Source: Trichomonas vaginalis G3 (taxonomy: Eukaryota; Parabasalia; Trichomonadida; Trichomonadidae). Taken from it: a DNA stretch of 64,000 nt. Location: the NCBI RefSeq assembly GCF_026262505.1, contig NC_067206.1, forward strand, positions 15,124,205 to 15,188,204, written 5' to 3'. Below the pieces are notes generated by a model. It was not told the origin of the DNA. It saw only the letters and a list, made by a program, of their open reading frames with translations, and made no database searches. Positions 46,875-58,050 of this stretch are shown here, in pieces (the first letter of the stretch is position 1; each line of letters begins with the position of its first letter). A program made the translations under genes and the position numbers.

Positions 46875-49800
46875 TTATATATCATAATAGAACCCACTCG
46901 GACCAAGCTTTACTTTCTTCCTGACTGAGTTTTCAACTCTTCTTTTTCCTTCATTGCCACTACTTTCACTAGATGAAGTTACTTCTTCACTACTTTCACT
47001 TTGTTCTACTCTTCTCTTCTTCTTTGGTGTCGCTTTTTGGTAACTTGCCCTCTGCTTCAAGTTGTTGCATCTTTGCCTCATGTTCACCTAGTATGTTGTA
47101 AATTTCCCATGTCCTTTTTGCCTTTGGCTCTGGTCGCCCATCTCAGGTAACCTATATCCTAGAAAGATTTTGTCATAGTTTGTATTTGAGTCTTCGCGTA
47201 TTGTTTGCATGACTCTTTCGTGAGTTTCCGGTTCAAGCTCTTCAAATATAGCTTGTCCATATGAAATAAGCTCGTTTCCAAATATATTTTTGTAGCCATT
47301 CTGGTTTCTTTCCATGTAACCAATAATATCTTTTGTGAATGGGAAAGCTTTTACCCAACGTTTCAGGCTTGCGTCATTTATTTCTGTAGTTGGTTTTATT
47401 TTGTCATGGAACATGTTTTTCAATACTAACATTTCATTTGGTACTGTCCATTTGAGTTTTCTTAAATATTCATCCCTTCTCATTTCATTGTCTGCCAAAG
47501 TAAGTTTTTATGACATTTTGCAAACTTTCGTTTGCAAGGTCATGTACAATAGGTTCTCTTCCTTCTCTCTCCCTAACTTTCTTTCTAAACTCTTCACCAA
47601 ATATACCATCTCTATGGTTCTGTGTAGTTCTTTGAGATAAATGTTCTAGAACGTCAGGTGTTATATTTCCCTCAGCCATGTTCATTTCATACTGGTTCAA
47701 AATATCTGCATCTTTCATATCTTTCAATGGCATTAAAGCCGCGCTGAAAATACCAGCTATATCTGGTTCACCATTCAATTCCATTGCGTCTACAACTTCT
47801 TGGAATTGAGGTTGTAAGTTTATGAACCACCTATCCGATTAGCTTTATGACCCCATTTCATTGTAGTTCCATAGTCTGCAGAAACAAAAGTAGGTTTGTT
47901 TCCATATTGGTTAGGTTCTGAATGAACTTTAAACAATGTTTCATTTCTATATGTTTTGTTGAAATTTTAACCTTTTATTTTCACCGAGTTCAGCCAAAGA
48001 TTGAACGTTATATGGTCGTAAGTAAAAAGGATTATTGTATTTGCGTACATTTTCTTTCAGTACTTCCATTCTATGCTGAATATTTTCATCTGATGTTGGA
48101 GTCTTTTGTATGTCGGTGAACATTTTTCGATATTCTTCTACTATGTCAGCCGAATTTTTCTTAGACTCTTGGAAAGATTCCATATTCTCCGCATACTCTT
48201 GTTGAGGGTCAAGATTTTTCGGCTGTTCCAAATCTTCATCTAGTTCTGTGAAGTTAGTTTCCAAAGGAGGGATTTGTTCGTTTCCTTCAGGCTCTTCTAG
48301 CTGTTGTTGCTGAACTATTTCTTCCATGTCTGGTTGTATCTGAACTTCTTCCTGTGGAGTTTCTTGTACCTCATCTGCTGGCATTTCATATATTCCGAGA
48401 CCGTTTTTAACAAGTTCCCTATCTAAGTCATCCGGACTCATAAACCTTTCTTCTTTCGTTCCGTCTCTATTTTTTACGCGTTTCATGAAGAGAGTTGAAT
48501 TATCATTTAGCTCTGACATCAAATATCTCGGAGTAAATTCATTCATGTCATTTGGATGATATGCTATTAAATCATATCCCTTTGCGAGCTTGTATTTTCC
48601 AGGTTTGAGATTATATCCGATTTTATGCTGAACCATAAAGCTAAATAGGTTCGGGTCAGTATTTCCTTCCTTGAACTTTCTAATAGCTTCTTTATATCTG
48701 TCACTAAAGTCAAGAGTATCTGGGTAACCATAATCTTCCTTAAGCATTTTTAAGAATTCTTGGTTTCCTTTTTCTCTACTTCTTTTATGTCCTTGCTCTG
48801 TTTGTGGTTGCTGTGCTGGTTGTGGAGGTGGTTGTTGTGCAGGGTTTTGAACTGTTGGTTGCTGTGTTGGTTGTTGTTGTGGTGCTGGATTTTGAACTGT
48901 TGGTTGCTGTGCAGGGTTTTGAACTGTTGGTTGCTGTGCTGGATTTTGAACTGTTGGTTTTGGTTGTTGTTGTGGTGCTGGATTTTGAACTGTTGGTTGT
49001 TCTGTTGGTTTTGGTGCATGCCTGTGTCTGTGTCCATGTGACGATGTAAATGTTTTAGGTAGTCCTGGTGCAGGTGCTTCTCTTGGAGGGTTTGGTGGTA
49101 TATAAGTTCCACCAGCTGGCACATATGTTCCATCTGCAGCATAATGTCCTACCTGACTTTTCGTTCTTAAGAAAGCATTTACTAGGTCTGTTTTGGTCTG
49201 TTGTAACTCTTTTTCTTGACTTTCCACAACAGTTGCTCTAACGGCGTCATAGGCACTTTGAACTGCCTGTCTCGTTGCTGCATCTGTTATTTTCGTCATA
49301 TTTTGTGCTACTTCTCTTAACTCTTTGTCGAAACCTTCAGACTTCAGTTTCTTTCCAGATGAGAAGTCGTTCACTAGTTTCACCTTACTATGAAGAGCTT
49401 CGAAGGCATTCTTAAAGTCAGCATTCATTAAAGCTTCATTTGAACTGTCTTCATCCGCTTGTATTTTTGTCCTTATTGACCCTATAAGTTGGGCTGCTTT
49501 GGCGTTGGCTTGGGCATCTAACCAGTCATTATTAGCTTTATATATTCTGCGCTTTTCATTGCCTTTTGCATGGCTGCGTCGTTATTTTTACTTTCTTGTG
49601 CTAAGTTTTCATACTGTACGGTTTGGTTTTGCAACTGTAAAAGTTTTTCTGCCTTTACATTTGCTTCAACTTCTTTTTTATACTCATCGCTATCCATATA
49701 TGTCTTCAGGGCTTTTTGTTTTATCTCTTCATCTTTCAGTACTTTATATTGAGTAGTATGGTTTTTCAAATTTATAACATCTTGTTCCATTTTTGCTACT

Positions 49801-50272
49801 TCTGCTGCTTTTTCTGACACTTTTTCGCATATTCCTCTGTACTTAGTTCTTTCAGTTGTTCTTCTTTCTTCTTTTTCTCTACGTTTAACTCATTTAGTTT
49901 CTTTGTGTGTCTGTCATATTCTAGTTTCTTTTCGTTTTCACTTATTTGTTTCTGTATGTCTATGTTTGACTTTTTGACATCTGTTATTTGATTTTTGAGT
50001 GAACTCAAATTCATTTGACTTTGAGGGTTATAAGCTGTTCCGTCTGCAGCTCCACCATAGCCTGCCATTTTCGCTAAAAGTGCCGCTCTTAAACCTCCAC
50101 TCTGTGCACCAATAACTCGGTTTAAAAGCATAGGGTTGCTTGACATTTGTTGCAACAGAGTGGGGTCATTCATCATTTGTTGTTGCAACTGTTGTTGTGG
50201 TGTCAGTTTTACTATTGGATGTTTCAATGCTCCCTTCCTCTTACTTATATTCTTACGTAGCTTACGTGGCAT
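46875..50272 (-). pseudogene. ~1,100-aa coiled-coil protein with PTVQN repeats (copy B, frameshifted)
   Basis: Start MPRKLRKNISKRKG at 50272 with no nonsense in the first 150 codons, unlike copy A. Breaks near 49824, 49540, 47966, 47837, 47505 and others. Five PTVQN repeats with longer Pro/Gln spacers lie at 48835-49005 against four in copy A. At the 3' end the Ser/Glu-rich tail (RRVEQSESSEEVTSSSESSG) to SGFYYDI at 46875 is readable. Substitutions against copy A are more frequent here than in the small genes, so this gene evolves faster. Confidence 0.75.
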
Positions 50273-50740
50273 TTTAAGTGAAGTTAAAAAGCGGTTTTTG
50301 ACAGATGTTTATATGACACTTTTGTTCAGCACAAAAAAACTCGGTCAAAGTGTTGTCAGTTTTGTAAAATAACCGTCCTATCTCATTCTATAATGGGAAA
50401 AGGCTTCTCAAAGTATACTTACTTGGAACGCCTGTAACTTTTCCTGTAGCGACGATAGACCCTTACTTGTCCGGACAAAGTTATACTATTTTGAGTGCTT
50501 TACAAAAAAGTCAACGGCGACGACTCTCAAAAACCGTTGTGTAAAAAGTTTTACCGTTGGACAAAAAAGTATATATAGAAAACAAAAAACGTTTATAGTT
50601 CATTCAATATTTGAGATAAACCGTTTTTCCAACGGTAACTATTAAATAAAATAAAAAAATAGAGGGGGTTACCGTTGAGGAAAACGGTTTATCTCAAATA
50701 TTTAAATATCTGTCTTTTTTGGTCAGTTCATTTTTATCTA
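50273..50740. promoter_or_regulatory. Bidirectional promoter region with Myb-like sites (copy B)
   Basis: Conserved with 24754-25215 including the CAACGG/AACGGT sites and the TATATATAG stretch, up to about 40 bp before the ATG at 50741, where similarity fades. Confidence 0.55.
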
Positions 50741-51644
50741 ATGGAAGCCAACGCTGTTAACCACAATTCAAACATTAACAATTCTCAACCGCTAACCAAA
50801 GCCAAAGCCCCACAACCTCCAAGAACTGGCACAGCGGTTAGAATAACCACCAAAAGTCTAACAGCGAATTAAGAGAAATTCTTCAACAAATTTGCTCTAA
50901 ATATCTCAAAGACGCCGAAGAAAACACACAACCAGACGCTACATACAATACTCAGTTCTGTGAAGTTCTGAACAAAGCAATTACTAGTTCAATTGAACTT
51001 ACTAAGACAATTCCAAGTCCAATTGAGCTTAGCGATGTCTTAGTTCAGTATTTTCCAACATTTACTAAGCTTATAATGTTGAGAACTTTATACCAAAAGT
51101 TCGTCAAAATCTTCCTCGTTACATCCAACGGTCATTCGACACGAGAATTGCCGAATTCCAAGTCTTTAGTTACGGATATGACGAATATGAATACGTTGAC
51201 GAGTTCGGAGACAACCGTACAAAATGGTTTGAATGTTATACGACAACACAATTTGAATTCGACTTTCTCGAATTCAACGCAGCAACCATTCATATCATTG
51301 CTCTTTACCTTTCCGAACAACAACAAGACCTCGCAGATGGAGATGTTGTTACTGTCGTCATGAAAACTCCTGAACAATTCGGAAAAAAGAAGTCTCTAAT
51401 TGCCAAATTCGTTCCAGGACATCAGCTTTTCCAACGCACAGAAGTCTTCTGTATTCCTGGAACGAAGTTCTTTGTCAGGAGCGAACTCAAAGAAAGATAT
51501 AATGTGTCATTCAATTACACATTATATAATGTTTTCGACCCAGAAGAAGGCTTCTTCCCAGAAGCAATGGAGGAGGAAGAAGAGGAGGAGGAAATACAAG
51601 ACTCTATCCAAGAAGAGTCCTCCGAATTCACACCAGAAGACTAA
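50741..51644 (+). pseudogene. Rapidly diverging terminal protein, frameshifted (copy B)
   Basis: Starts MEANAVNHNSNINNSQPLTK. The frame ends at 50872; other frames carry the rest, with homology to 25216-26181 in KYLKDAEENTQPDATYN-type and VLVQYFPTFTKL segments, a SYGYDEYEYVDEFGDNRTKW segment near 51170-51230, and the end ending EESSEFTPED at 51644. At least two frameshifts (near 50865 and 51080-51130) are present. Protein identity to copy A is low and patchy although length and layout agree. Confidence 0.75.
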
Positions 51645-51684
51645 CAATTTTCCGAATAAAAACTTCATTTATACTAAACATCTT

Positions 51685-51719
51685 CGGGGCTAGAGGGCGC
51701 AACGCGCCTGGAAGCCCCA
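51685..51719. repeat. GC-rich hairpin, copy 3 (right end of copy B)
   Basis: GGGGCTAGAGGGCGCAACGC followed by GCCTGGAAGCCCC. Compared with copy 2 the inner stem has changed on both sides (GGCAC/GTGCC to GGCGC/GCGCC), a compensatory change that keeps pairing. It is followed by CACTACTTTTTTT and then unrelated flank, so it marks the end of the element; it could also act as a 3' RNA end for the variable gene. Confidence 0.8.
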
Positions 51720-51720
51720 C

Positions 51721-52235
51721 TACTTTTTTTAGTAATATTTTTCGAGGGTGTCAGATTGATTTTTGAATAGTTTACGAAAATGAACATGACAATTCTATTT
51801 TTCATAATTTTAGGTCTTAAAACTCAAAAACCGCAAAATTTTTGAGTCGAATTACCTCTGTTTTGAAAAAAAAATGCAGGGCTTCCAATAGCATATTGCT
51901 TATAAGTTAACAAAGGTAGGTCAACAATTATTATGTATTTAGTATGGCTTTCCATACGGTTACCGACGGTAATTGTCGTGAATTTCCGTCGCTGGTAATT
52001 TTTTTAAAAAACAAACTTCGATGTGAAAAATTATGCTATGTAAATCATTTTTTGTAAATCGGCAAAAATTTAGAAATATTTGAATAAAACCTTTACTACA
52101 GTAATATTGGATTATTGAATTATATCATAGACATAATTTCTTCAAATATAATTTAAGGTTATTTTTTAAAAAATCAGAAAAGCGTAATTTAAGATTATTG
52201 AAAAGTGACACCTGGCAAATTTGTCCCGCACTCAA
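51721..52235. other. AT-rich flank with interspersed repeat
   Basis: No gene is seen. The segment at about 52121-52235 (CATAGACATAATTTCTTCAA to TTGTCCCGCACTC) recurs at 58051-58168 with few differences, including AAAAGTGACACCTGGCAAAT. It may be the end of an interspersed element. Confidence 0.7.
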
Positions 52236-52239
52236 ACAT

Positions 52240-53270
52240 TTCTTTAACTCTTCTTCGAAAGTTAATTCCATTATTTCATTAACTTCTAAAGAAAAACCGA
52301 GGTCATAGATTTCCCTATTATTAATTGTGTATTGATATTTAAAAATCCATGTTGAGTCATAATGTAACTTTTCACATAATAAATTCCATAAATTTTGCTA
52401 ATTTCATCGACGAGTGAATTGAAAATTTATTTGCAAATTGGATCAAGTCCATATTTTCATCGAAATTAAATTCACGAATGTATAGGATATTGTAGATGAT
52501 ATTATCAAATTCATAACTACGATTCTTTTTAGTAGAATCTTTAAAGATCGTAGTATGATCAATTTGTTCTTTGATTGAATTGCATATTTGATCAATCTTC
52601 TCAATATATAAGTTTGTCATTAATATTTTCTGGTGCTCATTAATTGGCATTGAACGTATATTGTCTAAATAGGAAATATACATGCTCTTATTTGTCTCAA
52701 AAATACTATTAGATATTTCTTCTAATTTGGTTTTAAATTCTTTCGCATTTTTAGTATTTTAGTCTCCTAAAATAAAGAGAAAATTATCAAGTCTTGACTC
52801 AATATTTGCTCTTTCTGTTGAATAATGACTTTATGCAGAATCATCCATCTCTGACTCTCTCAATTTTTGCATCATTAATAGGTTAAGAGGAATGTTCTGT
52901 TTAAAATTATCGATATATCGCGCGTAAAATGTATTTAAATGTTCTGCTATACTATCGAAAATGTATATTGATTGTGTTTCGATGATATCATACATTGCCG
53001 CATGATATTCAGAAAAATATTTGGAAAGCTATTTGCAAGTATTTTTTGTAAACTGTCTGATAAAGCATCGTTAATATTTTTAGTAACAAGATCGGTATAT
53101 TGTATATTTTGTCGTGCAAGTGTTAAAGATTGTTGGCAGTTCTGGTTTTGAGTTGCGGCGCGTTGAACCTGTTGACTTAAGTTCTGGTTTTGCTGTTGAT
53201 TTTCATTTCTAGGTTGAAATTCTGGGAAGATACGATATAATGATTCGATAATCTTTGGTTTATTGAAGGA
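52240..53270 (-). pseudogene. Decayed unknown gene
   Basis: Minus-strand frames in sequence look like one protein of about 340 aa: a start region with YRIFPEFQPRNENQQQNQNL (near 53220), a Gln-rich stretch, then a helical part containing YLDNIRSMPINEHQKILMTN (52680-52620) and MDLIQFANKFSIHSSMKLAK. Several stops and frame changes are present. No family recognised. Base composition is more AT-rich than the element genes. Confidence 0.45.
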
Positions 53271-53514
53271 AAAAACCAGAATTTTCGAAAAAGTGACACC
53301 AACTATTAAAGTTATTTTATTACTAGATTTATTTACAAATTATAAGATAATATCATTAACCGAATATATTTTTAATATAAATAAAAAACTTTTTTTATAC
53401 AAAAAATTACAATCAATCGATAAATATTATAAAACATTTATTCCAAAAAGATTAAGTAATAGGTGGGATCCTGCATATAATATAATTTTATGTCATAAAG
53501 CTTACAAATTTTAG
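53263..53514 (+). CDS. 83-aa Lys/Ile-rich open frame, doubtful
   Basis: MKEKTRIFEKVTPTIKVILL to IILCHKAYKF. Strong AT-driven Lys/Ile/Tyr composition, but FIPKRLSNRWDPAYNIILCH looks protein-like. It overlaps the start of the decayed minus-strand gene. Could be a fragment of an element gene or chance. Confidence 0.25.
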   Translation: MKEKTRIFEKVTPTIKVILLLDLFTNYKIISLTEYIFNINKKLFLYKKLQSIDKYYKTFIPKRLSNRWDPAYNIILCHKAYKF

Positions 53515-53562
53515 ATGGACCACAGTGAGAATGTGAGTGGTTAATTTAAAGGTGGTCTGATA

Positions 53563-55104
53563 AAGATATCGAAGCTTACTCAACACAGCATGAAGCAGTT
53601 TCTAATACACAATCTTACTAGTGGTGTTTCGGTCGCCAGCGCTCTCATAGGGGTGCTGATTTCAAAAACCACTACTTCAAATTATTCAACAATACTCAAT
53701 GCAGCATGAAGCAGCTACTACTGCTGCATCTTACTGGTAGTGTTTTGGTCGTTGGCTCTTGCACAGTCTCTCAGATTTTCAAAATTTTTTTTCAACACTA
53801 TCTTGTTTCGCTCTCAGAAAGCTATCCTACAAAGACATCGAAGCTTACTCAACACAGCATGAAGCAGTTTCTAATACACAATCTTACTAGTGGTGTTTCG
53901 GTCGCCAGCGCTCTCATAGGGGTGCTGATTTCAAAAACCACTACTTCAAATTATTCAACAATACTCAATGCAGCATGAAGCAGCTACTACTGCTGCATCT
54001 TACTGGTAGTGTTTTGGTCGTTGGCTCTTGCACAGTCTCTCAGATTTTCAAAATTTTTTTTCAACACTATCTTGTTTCGCTCTCAGAAAGCTATCCTACA
54101 AAGACATCGAAGCTTACTCAACACAGCATGAAGCAGTTTCTAATACACAATCTTACTAGTGGTGTTTCGGTCGCCAGCGCTCTCATAGGGGTGCTGATTT
54201 CAAAAACCACTACTTCAAATTATTCAACAATACTCAATGCAGCATGAAGCAGCTACTACTGCTGCATCTTACTGGTAGTGTTTTGGTCGTTGGCTCTTGC
54301 ACAGTCTCTCAGATTTTCAAAATTTTTTTTCAACACTATCTTGTTTCGCTCTCAGAAAGCTATCCTACAAAGACATCGAAGCTTACTCAACACAGCATGA
54401 AGCAGTTTCTAATACACAATCTTACTAGTGGTGTTTCGGTCGCCAGCGCTCTCATAGGGGTGCTGATTTCAAAAACCACTACTTCAAATTATTCAACAAT
54501 ACTCAATGCAGCATGAAGCAGCTACTACTGCTGCATCTTACTGGTAGTGTTTTGGTCGTTGGCTCTTGCACAGTCTCTCAGATTTTCAAAATTTTTTTTC
54601 AACACTATCTTGTTTCGCTCTCAGAAAGCTATCCTACAAAGACATCGAAGCTTACTCAACACAGCATGAAGCAGTTTCTAATACACAATCTTACTAGTGG
54701 TGTTTCGGTCGCCAGCGCTCTCATAGGGGTGCTGATTTCAAAAACCACTACTTCAAATTATTCAACAATACTCAATGCAGCATGAAGCAGCTACTACTGC
54801 TGCATCTTACTGGTAGTGTTTTGGTCGTTGGCTCTTGCACAGTCTCTCAGATTTTCAAAATTTTTTTCAACACTATCTTGTTTCGCTCTCAGAAAGCTAT
54901 CCTACAAAGACATCGAAGCTTACTCAACACAGCATGAAGCAGTTTCTAATACACAATCTTACTAGTGGTGTTTCGGTCGCCAGCGCTCTCATAGGGGTGC
55001 TGATTTCAAAAACCACTACTTCAAATTATTCAACAATACTCAATGCAGCATGAAGCAGTTTCCAATTCAACAATACTCAACACAGCATGAAGCAGTTTCT
55101 AATA
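53563..55104. repeat. 269-bp tandem satellite array
   Basis: Five full units with start points at 53706, 53975, 54244, 54513 and 54782, a partial unit at 53563-53705 and a short tail to 55104. Units are identical apart from one T lost in the last full one. Each unit is itself two diverged halves (153 + 116 bp), both beginning GCATGAAGCAG and sharing TCTTACT..TAGTGTTT.GGTCG. Each unit holds a 90-aa frame whose TGA overlaps the next ATG (ATGA), a result of the 269-bp period; I do not regard these as genes. Confidence 0.95.
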
Positions 55105-55510
55105 AATATATACATATATAAATATATACATATATAAATATATACATATATAAATATATACATATATAAATATATACATATATAAATATATACATATATA
55201 AATATATACATATATAAATATATACATATATAAATATATACATATATAAATATATACATATATAAATATATACATATATAAATATATACATATATAAATA
55301 TATACATATATAAATATATACATATATAAATATATACATATATAAATATATACATATATAAATATATATATATAAATATATACATATATAAATATATACA
55401 TATATAAATATATAAATATATAAATATATACATATATACATATATAAATATATACATATATAAATATAACAATATATAAATATACATATATATAAATATA
55501 TAAATAACAA
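55105..55510. repeat. 14-bp AT microsatellite
   Basis: About 28 copies of TATACATATATAAA, with a few length variants toward 55370-55500. It follows the 269-bp array directly. The open frames across it are artefacts. Confidence 0.95.
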
Positions 55511-55517
55511 AATACAA

Positions 55518-56968
55518 TCAAAAAATAGTGTTTGGAAATTTAAGGTTAAGTGTCACTTTTTCTACTGTCACTTTTTCGTAAATTCTACCACACTCTTTAT
55601 TGAAGTATTTTTCTGGATTTTTATCACCTGATAGTAGTGGTAGATTACGGCCCAAGATGGGATATTCAAAACCATTAAATGTTTTCCCAGCAAGTTCATA
55701 AATTTTTGCCATAATATCCCAAAAATTTATCGAGTTTAATTTTTTGGCCAAATCTGTCAAACCATGGGGCTGAATTCCTTGCTTAGAGATATGATTGCTA
55801 ATGAGATTTTTTTATCTTCCGTCAAATCAATTTTTTGCTGTTTTTCTTCGATTTCAGATTGTTATCTAACAAGCTCAAATGTGTTATATACGAAAACGAT
55901 AAAAACGGTTTGACAGAAAAGTGACAACTTTACGTGTCAAAAATATAAAAAGTGATATTTTATTCATCATTATCTTCTTCATAATTTATTTCATATTCTT
56001 CGTCTTACCAACAAAAGATGGGAATGTGAACAATTGCGGGCAATTTTTAGCCATTTTGGCTTGGAACTAGAGCCTGCGAGGTACATGGATAGTATCAGTA
56101 CCTCACAGGCTCTAGTTCTCTATATGGCGCCGAGAAATTTGGTGAAATGTGGTCGCATTTCACCAAAATTTTTTCGGCGCCATAGGATGAATTGGAGGGT
56201 GAGAGATATTATTTCATACAATACTACTCTCACCCTCCAATTCCCAGCCAAAATGGCTAAAAATTGCCCGCAATGTGAACAATTGCGGGCAATTTTTAGC
56301 CATTTTGGCTTGGAACTAGAGCCTGCGAGGTACATGGATAGTATCAGTACCTCACAGGCTCTAGTTCTCTATATGGCGCCGAGAAATTTTGGTGAAATGT
56401 GGTCGCATTTCACCAAAATTTTTTTCGGCGCCATAGGATGAATTGGAGGGTGAGAGATATTATTTCATACAATACTACTCTCACCCTCCAATTCCCAGCC
56501 AAAATGGCTAAAAATTGCCCGCAATGTGAACAATTGCGGGCAATTTTTAGCCATTTTGGCTTGGAACTAGAGCCTGCGAGGTACATGGATAGTATCAGTA
56601 CCTCACAGGCTCTAGTTCTCTATATGGCGCCGAGAAATTTTGGTGAAATGTGGTCGCATTTCACCAAAATTTTTTCGGCGCCATAGGATGAATTGGAGGG
56701 TGAGAGATATTATTTCATACAATACTACTCTCACCCTCAATTTTAATTACTTAAACTCATTCTATTTTTTTGACATGTAAATGTCACTTTTACTGAGATC
56801 TGACACAATGTCAGATCTCTTTTTTTCGTATATAAGAAATGGAGCAAATTTCTTTTGAATAATTTTTGATTCTTCCTCACAAATCTGTCTAGCCTTCAAA
56901 ATTGTTTCTATAACTTCTTGTTCAGTAAGAGATTTTTTATTTGTTATAGATTTGCCGTTATAAAACAC
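55518..56968 (-). pseudogene. Unknown gene interrupted by a MITE-like insertion
   Basis: The upstream part (56968-56842) reads MFYNGKSITNKKSLTEQEVI and continues to QKKFAPF; the downstream part (55876-55518) has IEEKQQKIDLTEDKKISLAI and then TDLAKKLNSINFWDIMAKIY to KFPNTIF. The insertion at 55882-56836 separates them, and there is also an older stop near 55862 and a frame change near 55775. No family recognised. Confidence 0.5.
55882..56836. mobile_element. MITE-like element with three cloverleaf units, copy 1
   Basis: Terminal repeats TTATATACGAAAA (start) and TTTTCGTATATAA (end), flanked by AAATG at 55877-55881 and 56837-56841 as a 5-bp target duplication. Inside are about 2.9 tandem units of ~249 bp (from 56027, 56275 and 56526). 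Each unit has four inverted repeats: an outer stem (GCGGGCAATTTTTAGCC / inverse), and three arms containing AACTAGAGCCTG, GGCGCCGAGAAATTT and GAATTGGAGGGTGAGAG with their inverses. A short palindrome AGATCTGACA..TGTCAGATCT is near 56803. No protein is encoded; the open frames at 56034 and 56399 are artefacts. Confidence 0.8.
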
Positions 56969-56992
56969 AACTTTGATGCGCCAGTCATAAAA

Positions 56993-57631
56993 TGAAATGG
57001 TGGAAGTGAGGCATATCTCAATATTTTCACCAGATTTTCAGGCATATAGCATGGATATATATTTGTTATCATAATTTGTATTTAGTAATATTATTTAATC
57101 CAACTTATCAAAGCTAAACAAGATAAGAAATGCATTTTAAATTTTTTTCAAACAAAATTGAACGAAAAATACACTTAGAAGATATGTTTCTTTAAGTTAT
57201 TTATAGTAATGGAAATGGTATGGTATTTCTATCTTTAACATATAAGCAGATCATACTTCTCTTGTGCCATGCAATTATGAATTAAGAATTTTGTAAATTC
57301 AACTGTATATAATAATCTTTTAATTTAAAAACATCACCAGACCAAGAGATGTTAATCATGTGCATCTAATATATTTGTTTTGGTCTAGCATTAATAAAAA
57401 GATCATTTATTCTGATTAATATTTATCCAATAATAATATATATTCATTTATGAATTTAATTAACTTATTTTAAACTTAATATTTAACAAAGAATAATGGT
57501 AATATTCGATGATCTAAAGTAATTATTCAACATCCCTAATAAAATAAGTTATATGCTTTATGTCTAATATATTTTTTGTAGAAATTTCGAGGAAATATTG
57601 AAGTTTTAACATCACTTCACTTCCACCATTT
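56993..57631. mobile_element. Putative 0.64-kb inverted-repeat element
   Basis: Starts GAAATGGTGGAAGTGA and ends with its inverse TCACTTCCACCATTTC, with AT-rich non-coding DNA between. No clear target duplication is visible. Could be a non-autonomous transposon. Confidence 0.5.
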
Positions 57632-58050
57632 CGTCTTACGAGGGAACAGGACAAATTTGCCACACGGCACTTTTTTTAAAAAATTAATGGAGCGGAGCGA
57701 TACTCTGCTGCAGGAGCCCCAAGGCTCCCAATCATTACGAAAGGGAGCCTCAGGGCTCCTGAGAAACCTCTTTGAGAAAGTTTTCTTAAAGAAAACCTTC
57801 TCAAAGATGATTGTCAGCATTCACTCAAAATCTACCAAGAGTTTCAAAGTTTCAAATCTATCTGAAATGAAGCTTTGAATCTCTTGTATATCTAATTGTA
57901 GAGGTACCTTTTCAAAATGTCTTCTATTGATTAAATTTAATCAGTAAAAGTCATTTTGAAAAGGTACCTCTCTATAATTGCTATTGAGCATTCACTCTTG
58001 GAACCTTGGAGCTCTTGTGTAGTGCATGAAAACTCCAAGATTCTAGCATA
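57632..58050. repeat. Cluster of three hairpins, no gene
   Basis: CAGGAGCCCCAAGGCTCCC (57710) pairs with GGGAGCCTCAGGGCTCCTG (57742); CTTTGAGAAAGTTTTCTT (57770) with its near inverse (57791); and AGAGGTACCTTTTCAAAATG (57899) with its inverse (57950). The 73-aa frame at 57657-57878 covers the first two hairpins and is not convincing. Confidence 0.65.

Larger units (their letters stand above)
33697..51720. repeat. 18-kb segment duplicated as 8281-26260
   Basis: Gene order, spacers and sequence of the two segments agree throughout, at an estimated identity well above 95 percent outside one gene. The exception is the terminal gene (25216-26181 against 50741-51644), which is strongly diverged. 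Differences are mostly single-base indels. Both end at the GC-rich hairpin. Homology also extends left to 33155 (7754 in copy A) at the gap. Confidence 0.95.

Noticed and set aside
48760-49049. Trp/Leu/Val-rich plus-strand frames that look like membrane proteins
   Set aside because: They are antisense to the PTVQN and Pro/Gln repeats of the large protein, which reads CWLLC or LVAVL in other frames.
27372-51720. Classical Maverick/Polinton with integrase
   Set aside because: No HHCC/DDE-type integrase pattern or adenain-type protease motif was found in any listed protein, so I did not assign the element to that group outright.
53706-54785. Four consecutive 90-aa frames with overlapping ATGA junctions, looking like a translationally coupled operon
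   Set aside because: They are one frame repeated by the 269-bp satellite. The ATGA overlap is a direct result of the period, and the frame is lost in the fifth unit.
53563-55104. CRISPR-like array
   Set aside because: Repeats are long, directly adjacent and have no unique spacers, so this is a satellite. The organism is also eukaryotic by context.
55067-55521. Three ~140-aa Tyr/Ile-rich minus-strand frames
   Set aside because: They are translations of the 14-bp AT repeat and carry no protein information.
56034-56686. Two plus-strand frames of 95-135 aa with repeated sequence
   Set aside because: They read through palindromic cloverleaf units; both strands are open because of symmetry, and the second MITE copy does not keep the frames.
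57657-57878. 73-aa plus-strand gene
   Set aside because: It covers two hairpins, has an antisense frame of similar length, and has no support from another copy.
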